The position numbers and the translations under genes are program-made. The notes under the pieces are model-generated. The model made no database searches. It was not told where the DNA came from and saw only the letters and a list, made by a program, of their open reading frames with translations. Positions 1 through 11,335 of a stretch of 64,000 bases of DNA are shown one piece after another. The number at the start of each line of letters is the position of its first letter. Positions within the stretch are counted from its first letter, which is position 1. Source of the DNA: Dactylorhiza incarnata (Eukaryota; Streptophyta; Magnoliopsida; Asparagales; Orchidaceae); assembly GCA_033032865.1 (NCBI GenBank), contig JAWHQI010000520.1, positions 806,001 through 870,000 of the forward strand, in the 5' to 3' direction.

Positions 1-755
1 TTGCTCTACGAGTACTAAGGTACATGAAGAAGTCTCCCGAATGAGAGATATTATTATCCCAGAACAAGCATGTGAATGTCAAAGTATAGACGGATGTTAA
101 TTGGGTTAAAAGCCAAAATGATAGGAAATCCACTACCGGATATTGTTTTTGTTGGGAGGGAATCTCATAATCTGGAGAAGTAAGAAACAAAAGGTGGTAG
201 CAAGATCAAGTGCAGAAGCATAGTACAAAGCAATGTCACAAGAGATGTGAGGAACTATGACTTCAGTCTGTAATGCAGAATCTGGGATTACAAGATGGAA
301 AACAAATACTTTTCTAACAATAAAGCGGTTATCAACATTGCACATAATCTTATTCAACATGACAGAACAAAATATGCCGAATTGGAAGGCACTTCATCAA
401 GGATCATGTGGAGAAAGGTAACATGTGCATATCGTTCATCCAATCCCAAGATCACCTAGATATCTTTATCAAGAGCCTGAGTTGTAACACCTTCGTAGAT
501 AATATTTCCAAGTTGGGAGTGATTGATATCTAATCTCATCGAGGGGGAGAATTGAATTGAATATAAAAGCCTACTATAAAGGCTCATATGAAAGCGCAGT
601 ATCTTTATTACTTTTCCCTCCTCTTTCAGTCTCACACCTCTAGCGGTGTCTTGAGGTCTCTCCTTGTGTATATATAGAGGTGTAATATAATGTTTATTTT
701 TTAGATTTGAAAAATAATATATTTTTAAATTCTTAACGATAACTACTAATGTTAG
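1..755 (+). mobile_element. 3' end of an old Ty1/copia element (RNase H remnant, PPT, partial LTR)
   Basis: Between about 85 and 480 the plus strand translates, with frame changes and stops, to the end of a copia RNase H domain: a serine/alanine-rich 'ARSSAEA' segment near 205, the conserved 'NKAVINIAHN' block near 318-347, then 'QHDRTKYA' and a degraded C-terminus. A purine tract (gagggggaga, about 540-549) looks like the polypurine tract, so 550 to about 750 should be its 3' LTR. No 5' half is in the window. It lies in what is inferred to be intron 3 of the minus-strand MED33 gene. It is clearly a pseudogene. Confidence 0.7.
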
Positions 756-1198
756 TGTTATGGGCCCACCAAGGGGGTGACGATGCATGGCCGCGGGCGA
801 TGTACATCTTCTTTGTCTGCATTGTATCTTCATTTTTCACATCTTTAACTTTTCGCGCACACTACTTTACCCACACATCATGTAGCCTGGGTGAGGAGCA
901 TAATCAAAATAATTTTGAAACTTTTTCCTTCTCATTATATATGTAAGTGAGGGGGGATTTAAATGGCATAATGAATGAAACTCTAATTCTCTCATCTTAA
1001 TCTTCTTTTCCCTCTCTCATCTTCTCAAGCTAGATTTAGGGTTGAGCAAGGTACCCACTCTCCTCTCTCGGTCGAGCTCGGTTGTCATTGTATCTTCCGT
1101 CATTAGAAAGGCTAGGTCAAAAAAGGGTTGAGATGATCCTCTCTAAGACTTCTCCCTCTCAAGACCACACACTCTCTCGCAATCTGCAGACCATAACA
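756..1198 (+). repeat. Element Y 5' LTR
   Basis: 443-bp LTR starting TGTTATGGGCCC and ending CCATAACA, paired with 2908-3331. The two copies differ by many substitutions and small indels, so the insertion is old. Confidence 0.85.
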
Positions 1199-1289
1199 TC
1201 TTGGTATTAGAGCTAGACGACTCCATTGCAAAATGACAGACCAACACCGCTCAGTTTATGGCCATATTCCGGGGCGACATGCTAGCCGA

Positions 1290-1450
1290 CGATCTCGCTC
1301 CAGCGCTCCAGAACACGCTCCCGCTCCAGCGCTCCAGCGCTCCAGAACACGCTCCCACTTCAGCGCTCCAGAACACGCTCCCACTTCAGCGCTCCAGAAC
1401 ACGCTCCCGCTCCTTGTTCCGATCCTGCTCCAGCTTCCCGATGCCGCTGC
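1290..1450 (+). repeat. Short imperfect tandem repeat in element Y leader
   Basis: A unit reading roughly 'cgctccagaacacgctccc' recurs several times with variation between 1290 and 1415, giving low-complexity proline/serine-rich readings in every frame. It is probably untranslated leader or the gag N-terminal region. Confidence 0.6.
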
Positions 1451-1982
1451 GACACTCGATTCCACTCCAGCTTCCGCTCTAATACCCTCTCCCGCGGCAC
1501 CTTCGTTCCAGGTCCCGTCGGTCTCGCTCTCCTGCAACGAGCTCGACCGTCAACGATTGACGAGCTCTCCTACGACCAATTCCCCCCCCCCCCCCCCCCG
1601 GCATGCCCTATTCCGCTGACAGCCTCTCACACCTGCGACATTTCTCCTACGACTGTACTCGCTGGCCCTGCTGCACTCCTTGCATGTTCCTCCTTCCTCA
1701 GCTAGTCGACCAGCCCACACCTAACTTCGAAGGGCCTACCAGCCATCCTACCCTGCTCCTACGCTTCTTTCACGGCCACCTGAGCTCCCAGCGCTCCGAA
1801 CCAGGATTTCCAGCCCTCTACCTCTAATGTCTCCACCTCCGAACAACTCCCACAAACTTCTAGCGAATATGGACGAAGGCAGTCAAATCCTCGCTTAGAT
1901 TATGGAGGCAATGTAAAAGTTGATGGTCGTTCAAGCTCAAAAATAGTCTACATTTGCCGCCTTCACTGCAAGCCTCAATGGC

Positions 1983-2890
1983 ATGAATCTGCCACCCCAG
2001 TCAGGACATCACCCAACGACAAATTCCACTCAGGGTGGTCCGCCAAACACCATGCACTCTGATTCTCACGGATATAGGCCTGTCGGAGGTAGCATTCCAC
2101 ACTACATGAAGCTGGACTTTCCTCTATTTGATGGCAAGAGTGACCCATTGGCTTGGCTTACCCGCTACAAGCACTTCTTCAACAACCAACTCACATCGTT
2201 GGATGATTGGATATGGTTGACTTCCTTCCACCTCATGGGCTCGACAAAGTTGTGGTACATTCAACTAGCGCAGAAAGCCCCAATTTTAGTTGTGTCCTTC
2301 AAACATTCCTATAATCTGCGATTTGGGTCACCGCATCGCAGCAATTCGTTGGGCGACCTGGTCTCTCTCAAGCAATCTGGGCCTGTTGATGATCCTTGGA
2401 GAGTTTTCAGATGTTACTAGTTCATGTCCCTTCTGTACTGCCAGAACATCAAGTAACTATCTTCATTGCCAGCATGCATGGCCGACTGCGTCTCGATTTC
2501 AAATTCCAATCCCCGCAGAGCCTCAGCACAGGCATGAGCCTAGCCCATATCTGTGAGAAAAGTCTCCCTATGGATAACCCGTATGACAACCACCACGGAG
2601 GGAACGGGGGCAATCGGTGGGAGGGCAATACATCTCATCCCAGTACCTTTTCAACCACACCTGAGGGCAAGAAATTCAGCGCCCCCCCCCCCCCCCCCAT
2701 CAAACATTTGTCACGAGCGGAGATAGCAGAACGACTCGCACAAGAGCTCCGTTCAACTGTGATGAACTCTATACAGTCGGGCACAGGTGCAAGCATCTCT
2801 TTTGGTTAGAAATTGACGATCTCTTGGACGATGATGATGGGGATGCTAGGACAGAAAGAACCACGTACCTCAAGATTGATGACAAGCTTG
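1983..2890 (+). pseudogene. Element Y gag (Retrotrans_gag domain, frameshifted)
   Basis: The first segment (1983-2420) contains the gypsy gag signature 'KLDFPLFDGKSDPLAWL' and the following 'RYKHFF' stretch. The reading then moves to another frame (2396-2809, 'AHICEKS', 'LSRAEIAERL'), and again to a third that gives the nucleocapsid knuckle 'NCDELYTVGHRCKHLFW' at about 2750-2810, where the first cysteine of the CCHC set appears lost. An 18-C run at 1582-1599 and a 17-C run at 2682-2698 interrupt the region and may explain some shifts. The protein would have formed the capsid. It is non-functional as read. Confidence 0.75.
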
Positions 2891-2907
2891 GTCCAGACGG
2901 GAGGTGA

Positions 2908-3331
2908 TGTTATGGGCCCACGAAGGGGGGTGACGACGCGTAGCCGCAGAGAACGCGCATCTTCTATGTCTGCGTCGTACCTTCATTTTTCACAATTTTA
3001 TCTTTTTGCACGCATTACTTTACTCGCACATCATGTAGGAATATTTTGAAACTTTTCTCTCACTATATATGTGAGTGAGGGGGCCTTGGATGGCATGACA
3101 AATGGAACTCTAATTCTCACCTTAATCTACTCTACCCCCTCTCATCTTCTCAACCTAGGGCTAGGGTTGAGCAAGGCTCCCCTATCTCCTTCTCTCTTGG
3201 TCAAGCTCAACTCACATTGTATCTTCCGCCAATGGGAAGGCTAGGTCAAGGAAGGGTCGAGAAGATCCTCTTCAAGACTTCTCTCTCTCTCTCAAGACCA
3301 CACATCCGCTAGCAATCCGGATACCGTAACA
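2908..3331 (+). repeat. Element Y 3' LTR
   Basis: 424-bp LTR homologous to 756-1198, preceded by a purine-rich PPT (gacgggaggtga) and ending CCGTAACA. Confidence 0.85.
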
Positions 3332-3612
3332 TAGTGTTGCAGTCCCACAACTGATTATAAAACATTCAGAAGCTTGATTATGGTAATTTATCCCTTATGT
3401 AAAACTTATACCTATTTTTTCATGGAAATTGTAATGTGCTTAAATTTGTATTCTTAAGAATAATTCTCAGCACAAAATTGTAGTTTTGGAAAAAAGAAAT
3501 TTTATATTTGCAAATGAAATAGTAAGGAACCAGAAGACTAGTTCAACAAGAAAATATCAAAGTAAAATATAAATGAAGTTTGGTGAGAGTAATTAGAGAT
3601 AAGACCTCATAC
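3332..3612 (-). other. MED33 intron 3, proximal part
   Basis: AT-rich sequence between the exon 3 donor and element Y. Nothing else recognisable is in it. Confidence 0.6.
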
Positions 3613-3954
3613 ATATTCTCCCGTGCCAATGAAAGAAGCTTGGAAGTTACTTTATGCTGCGTGAACTGTAGGATCAATTCAACAGATTTGGCACTGTTTA
3701 TTTTTTGCAACTTCTCGCCATATCCATTCATTTGACAATAACCTTCACCATCTATGTCCATATCCTGTGCTCTGACAGGCCATCTGAACTTCTTCTCTGG
3801 TGTTAATTCCAACAATCCTTCGTCTTCTAATATTGCATCTAGTAACTGCCATACAACATAAAAAACAAATTCAACCACCAGTAGCCCTGGTTCAGATGCT
3901 TGCACCCCGAATTTTTCAGAAAGGTGAAGAGTGTCATCTACAGACACCATGATC
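3613..3954 (-). CDS. MED33: MED33 exon 3 (Mediator tail subunit 33)
   Basis: On the minus strand an acceptor (ttttatgcag) opens an exon whose first base completes the lysine codon left by exon 2. It reads 'IMVSVDDTLHLSEKFGVQ', then 'EPGLLVVEFVF', 'VVWQLLDA', 'DEGLLELTPEKK', 'QDMDIDG' and 'SLAREN'. These are hallmark segments of plant MED33A/B (REF4/RFR1), a plant-specific Mediator subunit acting in the nucleus. In Arabidopsis it restrains phenylpropanoid gene expression. The preferred donor is AAT-AT|gtatga at 3612, because it leaves a split Met codon as I would expect for this family. The alternative gag|gtctta would extend the exon to 3606. No stops or frameshifts were seen. Confidence 0.88.
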
Positions 3955-4569
3955 CTGCATAAAAGGATGTGTTTACTTCTCACATTGCTTGGGAAAAGAT
4001 TATCTTCTCTATGGAAAATGTGAAAAACAAATAAAACTAAAAAAATTAATAACAGTACACTTACCATGAGAAATGAATGGGAAACCAGTTTCTAAACAAA
4101 AAGATAACACTTCGTTTGGCTTGTCTTCACAAACAGGCGGGACAGTTCTAGTTGATAGAAAGTGGCTAAAAATTTAGTAGCCCAGCCCAAGCATTTGATC
4201 ATTACCATATAGCATTGATGAAAATGTTGAAGGCTACTTATAAAGAACAAAATTCTTTTAAAATAAAGTGAGAAAGATCACATAAAAGGTACCATCTATT
4301 ACTCTTACAAGTTAAGAAAAGGCCACCTCATCATCCTAATTTTGGATATTTTGCAACATAATCTATAATATATATAGAAGGCAAGACCAAATTGTTACAT
4401 TGTAGGTTTCCTACTTTGCCCTCGTTGAAAACATTGGCACGGGAATTGTGCCTTTACTCTATATTAAAAGGAAAACACCATAGTGGTGTAAAAAAAATCC
4501 TATTTTCCCCTCGCATTTTATCAAAAATTACCATTCAAAGGTGAGTATTTAGGTCATTTGGAATCGCGG

Positions 4570-4609
<40 letters not shown>

Positions 4610-4785
4610 CCATGAGAAAAACATAGAGTACTCATATTAAAGCAGTGGCTTCATTATTAAAGCTTTTTAAACTATAAGCTACAATCAAAGTTAGTCCACA
4701 TAAATTACCACTTGCCAAATTTTCACCCTATTTCCAAGGTTTGTCTTGTTCTTGTGCATCATAAACCAACACCCACACAATAAAG
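3955..4785 (-). other. MED33 intron 2, distal part, with a 31-G run
   Basis: Host intron sequence between exon 3 and the CATGA target duplication of element A. It is AT-rich, with a run of 31 G at 4573-4603. A small hairpin (ggcac...gtgcc, about 4436-4452) followed by 'tctatattaaaagg' recalls Helitron ends but is not enough for a call. Confidence 0.6.
4573..4603. repeat. Poly(G) tract, 31 G
   Basis: Uninterrupted run of 31 G. It is one of eleven long G or C runs in this window and may be an assembly or sequencing artefact. Confidence 0.9.
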
Positions 4786-4790
4786 CATGA

Positions 4791-5013
4791 TATAGAAGGA
4801 ATATTGTATTAGAAGCCCACGGTTAAAGGCCTACTTCAACCGTTCAACGGCCCGTTAGGGGTGGTGTTCATCTTGTATAGATTAGTCTTACATTGTGGTT
4901 TGGAGTTGAGGTGTCTGTCACTCATCATGCCTATAAATATGTATGCATCCGCTTATATTTATTTTTAATACGAAAAGGATTAATTAATACAATTCCGTGT
5001 TCGCGACTTTACA
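4791..5013 (+). repeat. Element A 5' LTR
   Basis: 223 bp, from tatagaagga to actttaca, with a TATA-like 'cctataaata' near 4931. About 20 differences from the right copy indicate great age. The usual initial TG has become TA. Confidence 0.85.
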
Positions 5014-5025
5014 TGGTATCAGAGC
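5014..5025 (+). other. Element A primer-binding site (initiator Met tRNA type)
   Basis: tggtatcagagc directly follows the LTR, the common plant LTR-element PBS complementary to the 3' end of initiator tRNA-Met. Confidence 0.85.
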
Positions 5026-6329
5026 AACTCGAGTCCTTAAGGCTCCTCTCACCTAAGCTCGCTCGCACTGATTGAGCTTCTGCTCTCGCGCGGCTTGAGC
5101 TCCCAATTTCGAGTTGCTCGTTCTTTCCGCTTGAACCTGCCGACTCCGCTTGTAACACCTAAACTTGATTAAGAATTAAAATATAAAAATATAAAATTAT
5201 AAATTAATAAATCCCCAATGAAGATAATAAAGAAAGTCAGTGTCAAATGCTATTGTGAAACTTTTGAAATATTTTTATGGGATTTTATGAATATTTCAAC
5301 TGGATTTTTTTCTTATATATATAACTATATATATGCATACATAAATTAAAAGTGCTGGCTATATGTGGCTGGGTTTGATATTGGCTTAAGAATACGGCGC
5401 TAAAATTAATTAGTATGGCTGGGCTTCATACTATGGCTGAGATGAAAATAAAGCATGTGTTACTTTTATGATAAGTGGAATGAATAAATTCCTTAAATGG
5501 CCTTAAATGGAATTCAGGTGGCGTTGTTCTAGCCTTTAGATGGTGGTTGCACCGCTGATGTTGAGGGGTAAGATGAGAAAAGGTAATAGCAGGCTTAGTA
5601 TTAGACACTCGCAGTTTCGAGAGATTTCTGCGATGTTCTTTTCCCGAGCCGAGTGTTTTCTTCTTTCGCCTGATTCTTCTGTGTTGGAGCTTCGACGTGA
5701 AGCTAGGGCTTGATTTCTCCTCTTCTGCTCCTCCGATCGATGTCGTTGCAGTAGGATGTCTTCTTCTTCCTCAACGATGGCCTTGGACCTGATTTCCAAC
5801 GTCGATTTGCGTGGTTTTGGTTCTGATGGGATAGAGAATTTTTGCTTCTTGCTTAATCCACAGAGTATTCTCTGAATCTCTCCCCCTTCATCTTGGGTTT
5901 TCATTTATCTGATGGTGGTGTTGAAAAGTTAATTCCTTGGTAGTTTAGGGTATTTCTTTCGGTACATTTCTTTGGTATTGCGGCCTCATGTGGTTATTTC
6001 TTCCTGTGAATTTTGTGGCTTGTTGTAACTGTTTCTTCATGAAAATTTCTAAATATGGGGCTTTGAGAGTTTCGGCTGATTTTTTGGGGGGCACTACTGT
6101 GGTTGGAATATTTTTCATTAGAATCCCCGGTTCCTTATCAGATTGAAAACTATGAAGAAGACAGCATATAAGTATGTGGTTGTTGGTCTTTATAGTATTT
6201 ATGTGGTTGTTCCTTATTCATATTTTAGGGCTTATTCGTTTATAAATTTCAGCTATTTTTACCTTCCTGTTAGTGTTGTTTGAAATCCATTTTTTATTTA
6301 AATTTTTACAAGTACAGATAATACGAGGG

Positions 6330-8620
6330 ATGGCGTCCAGAGATAGGCGTGATGATGACCCTATGAATGATAAGGAAAAGGAAAAGATTATGGTGAGTTT
6401 TACCTCTTTGATTTATGCTCTACCTTCCGCGTATTTTTAATCTATTACATGCACAATTAATTATTTTAATATAGCAAATTATTTCCAGCATGTGCATTCG
6501 CACTATTTCATTTAAATTGAATAAGTTCGTTATTTTATGGCCCGAATGAATCATTTACAATAAGTTATCTCTAATGATTTGATGGCAAAAATGACAATAA
6601 ATATCTCTGGAAACCAGAAAGAGATAAAGAATCTAAAGGGAATAATAATGAAATAACACCTTAAATGAAGAATATAACAATTGAATGAAAGAAAATACAA
6701 ATGATTGAATGCATCGATGCATAGGTATGTTAAGGGTTAACCCCGATAGGAGGTGTGAATTACCTGCCAATGTACTAATTTTCAAATTCAGGGGGCAGAA
6801 AGGCCTAACGCATGTTCGATCGCGCTGAATTGGAATAGGATGTCTAATATAGGGGCTGAAAGGCCTAACACGTGTTCGATCGTGCTGGATTAGATATGAT
6901 GACCAATCCAAAGGGCGAAAGTCCTAGCGCGTGTTCGATCACCGTGGATTGGTATATGATGACTCAATAGAATCGGGCCCAAATGATTGATGACTGAGAT
7001 AGCCACCATTTGCATCACCTACATATTATAAATGACATAATGAATAAAGAATAATAAGGAATGACAAGAATGGTAAGAAATGACAAGGAATGCAAGTATA
7101 AACAAAATGAATGTGTAATACAAGAACATGAATACTCTCTAGCTTACTTTTTGCATTTTCTTCCTCGATCCACTGAGTATTCTCTGAATCTCTCCCCCTT
7201 CTTCTTGGGTTTTCTTTTATCTGATGGTGTTGAAAAGTTAATTCCTTGGTAATTTAGGGTAATTTTTCGTGTACATTTCTTTAGTATTGTGGCTTCGTGT
7301 GGCTATTTCATCCTGTGAATTTTGTAGCTAGTTGTAACTCTTGCTTTGGCGCACCGGTTAAGGTGTTGTCGTGTGACCTTGAGGTTACGGGTTCGAGTCC
7401 TGGAAGCAGACTCTTGCAAAAATGCAGGGTAAGGTTTGCCTACATTTCACCCTTGTGGTGGGACTCTTCCTCGGACCCTCGCTGCGCGGGGATTCTTTGT
7501 GCATCGGGCTTCCCCTGCCCGTTGTAACTGTTGCTTCATGAGAATTTCTAATATGGGGCTTTGTGAGTTACTGTTGATATTTATGCGGGCATTATTTTGG
7601 TTGGTATTTAGGGTTAGGAATTTTAGCTGGTAACTTTTATGGCATTTATGTGATTGTTCCTTATTTGTATTTTAGGGCTTATTCATTTATGAATTTCATT
7701 TATTCGTCCTTCCTATTAGCGGTGCTTGGAATCCATTTTTTATTTAAGATCACCTAATTGTTTCCCCTCTGACAACCCCTGAAAAGTCATGTTATCGTTC
7801 TCTGGTGTCAATGTTGATTTCTATTTTAAGACGCAACCCGTATGAAAAATATGAATGCATTGATGCATAGGTACGTTAGGGGTTAACCTCGATAGGAGAG
7901 TGCGAATTACCTGCAAATGTACTGATTTTCCAATTCATTGGGCCAAAAGGCCTGACGCATGTTCGATCACGTTGAATTGGAATAGAATGTTTAATCCATG
8001 GGGCTGAAAGGCCTAACGCCTATTTGATCGTGTTTGGATTAGATATGATGGACAATCCATAGGCCGAAAGGTTAAGACGTGTTCGATCAAGCTGGATTGG
8101 TATATGATGACCCAATGTGATCGGGCCCAAATGACTAATGACTGAGACAGCTACCCTTAGCATCACCAATATATTGTAAATGGCAATGAATAAAGAATGA
8201 CAAGGAATGATAAGAAATAACAAGGAATGCAAGTATAAATGAAATGAATGTGTAATACAAGAGCATGAATACTTTCTAGTTTACTAAGAAATTCTTTTAT
8301 AATGTATTCTTTACTACTTTACTGTTACTATTACTCATTACTATTTAAAGCACATTTAATTAAGCTTATGAATATATATATGCGTATTGCTACTAACCCT
8401 TTGCGTTTGCATGTACAACGGTTAACGAGGTAAAATCTGACTTAGTCTTTATGACTAATCACTTTATATTATAACTTTTTAGGGTCCAAGCGAAAAAGGG
8501 ACTGACATTAGCAAGCAGTTGACCGAGGACAAGAAGAGAAAGAAAAATGAAGAGCGTTATAAGTTGTGGGCACGTCTTCTGGTGGGGATCACGGAGGTGG
8601 TAAAGGAGTACAGGAAATAG
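6330..8620 (+). CDS. Putative two-exon mini-gene in C1 (about 66 aa, unknown)
   Basis: I do not recognise this protein. Exon 1 (6330-6392) starts ATG and reads 'MASRDRRDDDP' then a lysine/glutamate stretch, ending at a consensus donor ATG|gtgagt. Exon 2 (8483-8620) follows an acceptor (ataactttttag) and reads a basic helix 'DKKRKKNEERYKLW', ending 'VVKEYRK' and TAG. The same exon 1 with donor, and a related exon 2, occur in C2, and both copies have a matching 'tacag' acceptor-like site 15 bases before the ATG. Conservation of coding and splice sites in two diverged copies suggests it once mattered. The intron now carries the internal duplication and the SINE. Confidence 0.45.
6700..8170 (+). 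repeat. Internal duplicated block of C1 with GTTCGATC-bearing sub-repeats
   Basis: A block starting 'gcatcgatgcataggta' at about 6710 recurs at about 7855. Each holds three imperfect sub-repeats of the form 'aaaggcctaacgc..gttcgatc..'. C2 carries a related block at 12850-13060. The larger duplication unit also includes the '...gagtattctctgaatctctccccctt' segment at 5863 and 7167. Confidence 0.75.
7345..7520 (+). mobile_element. Au-like SINE
   Basis: 176-bp tRNA-derived element. A pol III A box (tggcgcaccggt, 7347-7358) and B box (ggttcgagtcc, 7390-7400) are followed by the diagnostic Au body 'cttcctcggaccct...gcgcggg...tttgtgcatcgggct'. A 14-bp target duplication (gttgtaactcttgc 7331-7344, gttgtaactgttgc 7521-7534) flanks it. 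The empty site is visible in the sister copy of the C1 duplication near 6013, so insertion came after that duplication. No 3' T-rich tail remains. Confidence 0.85.
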
Positions 8621-8979
8621 TGTCGGGACCCTCATTCTCCAGCATGTAGGAGAACGGATTAGGAGTGTTATGTTTATGTAGTAGTTGTTATGTGTCTGTC
8701 AATGGTATGATGTATCTGAAGCCGCATCTTATATATGTTTGGAACTTTGGACATGACATTTATAATTAAGCTTTTGATGCAAATGAAAAGTTTTTTTTTC
8801 TGTGCATTTTGGTATTCATTGTGTTTACTTTTTACTGTGATGCTGCGGTAAGATAAAAATATCAAAACTCTGCTACTATATGATATGCAATGTAAATTGT
8901 GGCGGTTTACGAGTCATTAATGACCGCTAACTTCTGATTCCGGTGTGTCTCCTAGCTGTGTCAGGCTCCTTGAATTTAT

Positions 8980-9970
8980 AAGATGGGGACAAATGTTTCT
9001 TCCACCTCTAATACCATTATGATGACCCCCTGCTCACACTCCCATATATGAAATATGTGACAAGCTGAAGATTACCGTTATCTCCTTACTGGGAAGAAGA
9101 ACTTTGTTGTCTCCGTCCACTCGAAGCGACGGGTACTCCAGACTATGGGTCTCCTTCATCGTCTGACTTTCGAACCTCCGACAGAGGCTACTAAGCAATG
9201 GCTCCGGGATGATGGTCGCGGTCAGTCATGTATATTGAACTCCATGGAAGGTGAGTCATATCGAATGGATATGCACCACGAAATTGTGAAGGCTATGTGA
9301 GATGGACTAAAGTCCCTTTATTTTGGGAAAGATAACCTACAACATTTATTTGATCTGTTTTAGGACCTCCATATTGTTGAACCTTCTCCGGATGGCGATC
9401 TAACATCATTTGTGACGCAATATAAGATTCTCATTGAGACTTGGATTCAACACCAACATCCTACTCTTGATCTGTCAACCCAGAGGGCGCAGAAAGAAGC
9501 TGTGGGTATAGCCAACGTTTTATCATCGCCAACAATCACATATATATCTGATGGCTGCTTAATGATCCTAAAAGTCACTTCACTCATTGATGTCTTCGTG
9601 ACTTTATCTCATGCCTTTCTGCAACATTCCACTAAATCGTATCCCCCCAATGTTGGAGATCATGGAAATCGCATTGCCTCCTGAGACAATGGTGGGCGAG
9701 AGGAAGAAATCATCCAAAAGGACAAAGCACTCGCATGCATACCTACTGTGCTCAGACCAATCATACTGAGGCAACATGCTATAGAAAATATGGATTCCCA
9801 CAAGCAAATCCCTTCTCACCAAGCTTCGTCTGCGACCGACACTCCCCGCACTCCAAATCTAAAATTGACACATTGTGAAACTCCATAGTCTTCAGGGATT
9901 AGTTGCTCAAACATCCGGATCCATTGCCTCTGTCGCTCTGCGTTAAGTGAAGGTATATCATGTCTTTCCC
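8980..9970 (+). pseudogene. Element A gag remnant
   Basis: It reads with many stops as a copia gag homologous to that of element B: 'TGKKNFVVSVHS', 'GKDNLQHLFDL', 'DGDLTSFVTQYK', 'WIQHQHPT', 'QRAQKEAVGIA'. A zinc-knuckle remnant 'HTEATCYRKYG' is at about 9763-9795. Non-functional. Confidence 0.8.
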
Positions 9971-9984
9971 ATAACCCCTCTTAG

Positions 9985-11043
9985 ATAGTGGACTCTAGGC
10001 CCCAAATCACATTACTCCGCAAAAACACTTACGGTACTCGTTGTTTGTCCCATGTTTATAACTATTCAAATGGTGAAACCACGCCTATTAATGCCTCTGG
10101 AGACATGTATCTGATTCCCTCTATTTCTCTACGATTTGTACTTTATGTCTCTGGTTCACAATTTAATCATCTATTTGTTAGTCGTCTAACTCATGATCAT
10201 GATTGGTCCATAAGTTTTTCGTCATCTTCTTTGTGGTGCAGGATCGACAGATGAGGAGGTATTATTGGTAGGGGACGGTTATTGAACGAGCTCTACATTG
10301 TGGATCTACTCTCTTCAGCTCTCTCTTCCATCACTTTAGCAGGCTTGCATCAGCATCTTGGTCATGCACCTCTCCCAATCTTACAAAAGGAGCTTCTGGA
10401 TTTTCCTTTTTCTGATTTTACTTGTGAATCATGTATCTATGGAAAACAATAACATTCATCCTTCCCCCTCATTGTACTAGGAGCGTTGTTTCATTCTCTT
10501 TAGTTCATTCGAACATTTGAGGTCCATATAAAACTGCTAGTTTATCTAAATATCGTTATTTTGCTACTGTTATAGAACCATTCGCGCATGATATATGTGT
10601 ATTTACTTCGCGGTCAATCTGAGATCAAACATGTCTTTCACTCATTTATTGCAGAAACTCACAATCAATTTTCTATTATTATCAAAATTATTCGGACAGA
10701 TAATGCTCGTGAGTACATTAGACATGATCTTCAGGACATCTGCAATACCTTGGATATTATATATCAAATGTCTTGCGCCTATAAACCACAACAAAAAGGT
10801 GTGGCCGAGCGAAAGAATCGACGTCTATTGGAGGTAGCCAAATGTCTCATGTTTCAAATGCAGGTTCCAAAGTGCTACTGGAACTTTACGATCACTACTA
10901 CATGTTATCTAATTATATGTATGTCATCGACTATCCTGAACTTTGAGTCCCCTTTCTCCATCTTATTTCCATCTACATCTCCCTTCTCTCTAACCCCTCT
11001 AGTTTTATGTTGTATTTGTGTGGGGGATGGGGGGTGGGGGCGC

Positions 11044-11076
<33 letters not shown>

Positions 11077-11330
11077 CGCGTGTGTGTGGACCTCCTTTAG
11101 ATAAGCTAGCACCACGGGCAACAAAATATATATTTGTTGGGTACTCCCAAACTCAAAAGGGATATGTATATTATTTTCCCACAGTTCGGAAAATTGTGAC
11201 ATCCGCTGACAACACCTTCCTTGAGAATCAACCTTTCTATTCTTCTTCTCCTCCCAGCGAAACATCACTTGCATCCCCTCGTCCCAACGTACTTATCGTA
11301 TGTCCACCGACCACAATGATACTGGCACCC
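9985..11330 (+). pseudogene. Element A protease/integrase remnant
   Basis: A decayed protease-flank region (about 9985-10260) is followed by the pre-integrase 'LHQHLGHAPLPILQK' near 10345, then an integrase core fragment (10588-11010) with 'IIRTDNAREYI' and 'QQKGVAERKNRRLLEVA', i.e. the second Asp and the Glu of the DDE triad. A GT/GC microsatellite at 11030-11098 interrupts it. The reading resumes with 'APRATKYIFVGYSQTQKGYVYY', the copia integrase C-terminal motif, and stops at the C2 insertion. Confidence 0.8.
11030..11098. repeat. (GT)n/(GC)n microsatellite
   Basis: Alternating purine-pyrimidine tract (gtgtgt...gcgcgc...gtgtgt) preceded by a G-rich stretch, within the integrase remnant of element A. 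Confidence 0.95.
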
Positions 11331-11335
11331 CCTCT

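Larger units (their letters stand above)
756..3331 (+). mobile_element. Element Y: gag-only Ty3/gypsy LTR retrotransposon (TR-GAG type)
   Basis: Two LTRs of 443 and 424 bp (756-1198 and 2908-3331) begin TGTTATGG and end CCATAACA or CCGTAACA. They bracket only 1.7 kb. A primer-binding site resembling the initiator-methionine type (tggtattagagc, 1202-1213) follows the left LTR, and a purine tract precedes the right one. The interior codes only for gag. After the gag zinc knuckle the sequence runs straight into the PPT, so protease, RT, RNase H and integrase are all absent. Such elements depend on enzymes from others. No clean 5-bp target duplication was found (gttag on the left, tagtg on the right). 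Confidence 0.8.
5151..8923 (+). mobile_element. Unit C1: probable solo long LTR inserted in the element A leader
   Basis: It begins TGTAACACCT and is flanked by CCGCT on both sides (5146-5150 and 8924-8928), a perfect 5-bp target duplication. There are no internal LTRs or pol domains. The TGTAACACC start and multi-kilobase length resemble long LTRs of Ty3/gypsy chromoviruses of the Tekay/Del type, so a solo LTR is the best call. The last bases are GA, not CA. A segment of about 1.2 kb is duplicated in tandem (around 5850-7140 and 7142-8290), and a SINE lies in the second copy. C2 is a diverged relative. Confidence 0.7.

Noticed and set aside
3543..4067. A single-exon 174-aa gene on the minus strand
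   Set aside because: Only 3613-3954 resembles MED33 and it is bounded by splice sites that join in phase to exon 2. The extra residues at both ends are intron.
4430..4500. Helitron end (hairpin plus 'tctatattaaaagg'), and a similar start near 21310
   Set aside because: Resembles Helitron termini, but the 3' CTRR end and a matching internal sequence could not be established; too weak to annotate.
7347..7400. tRNA gene
   Set aside because: A and B boxes are present but there is no cloverleaf or acceptor stem, and the downstream body is that of an Au-type SINE with its own target duplication.
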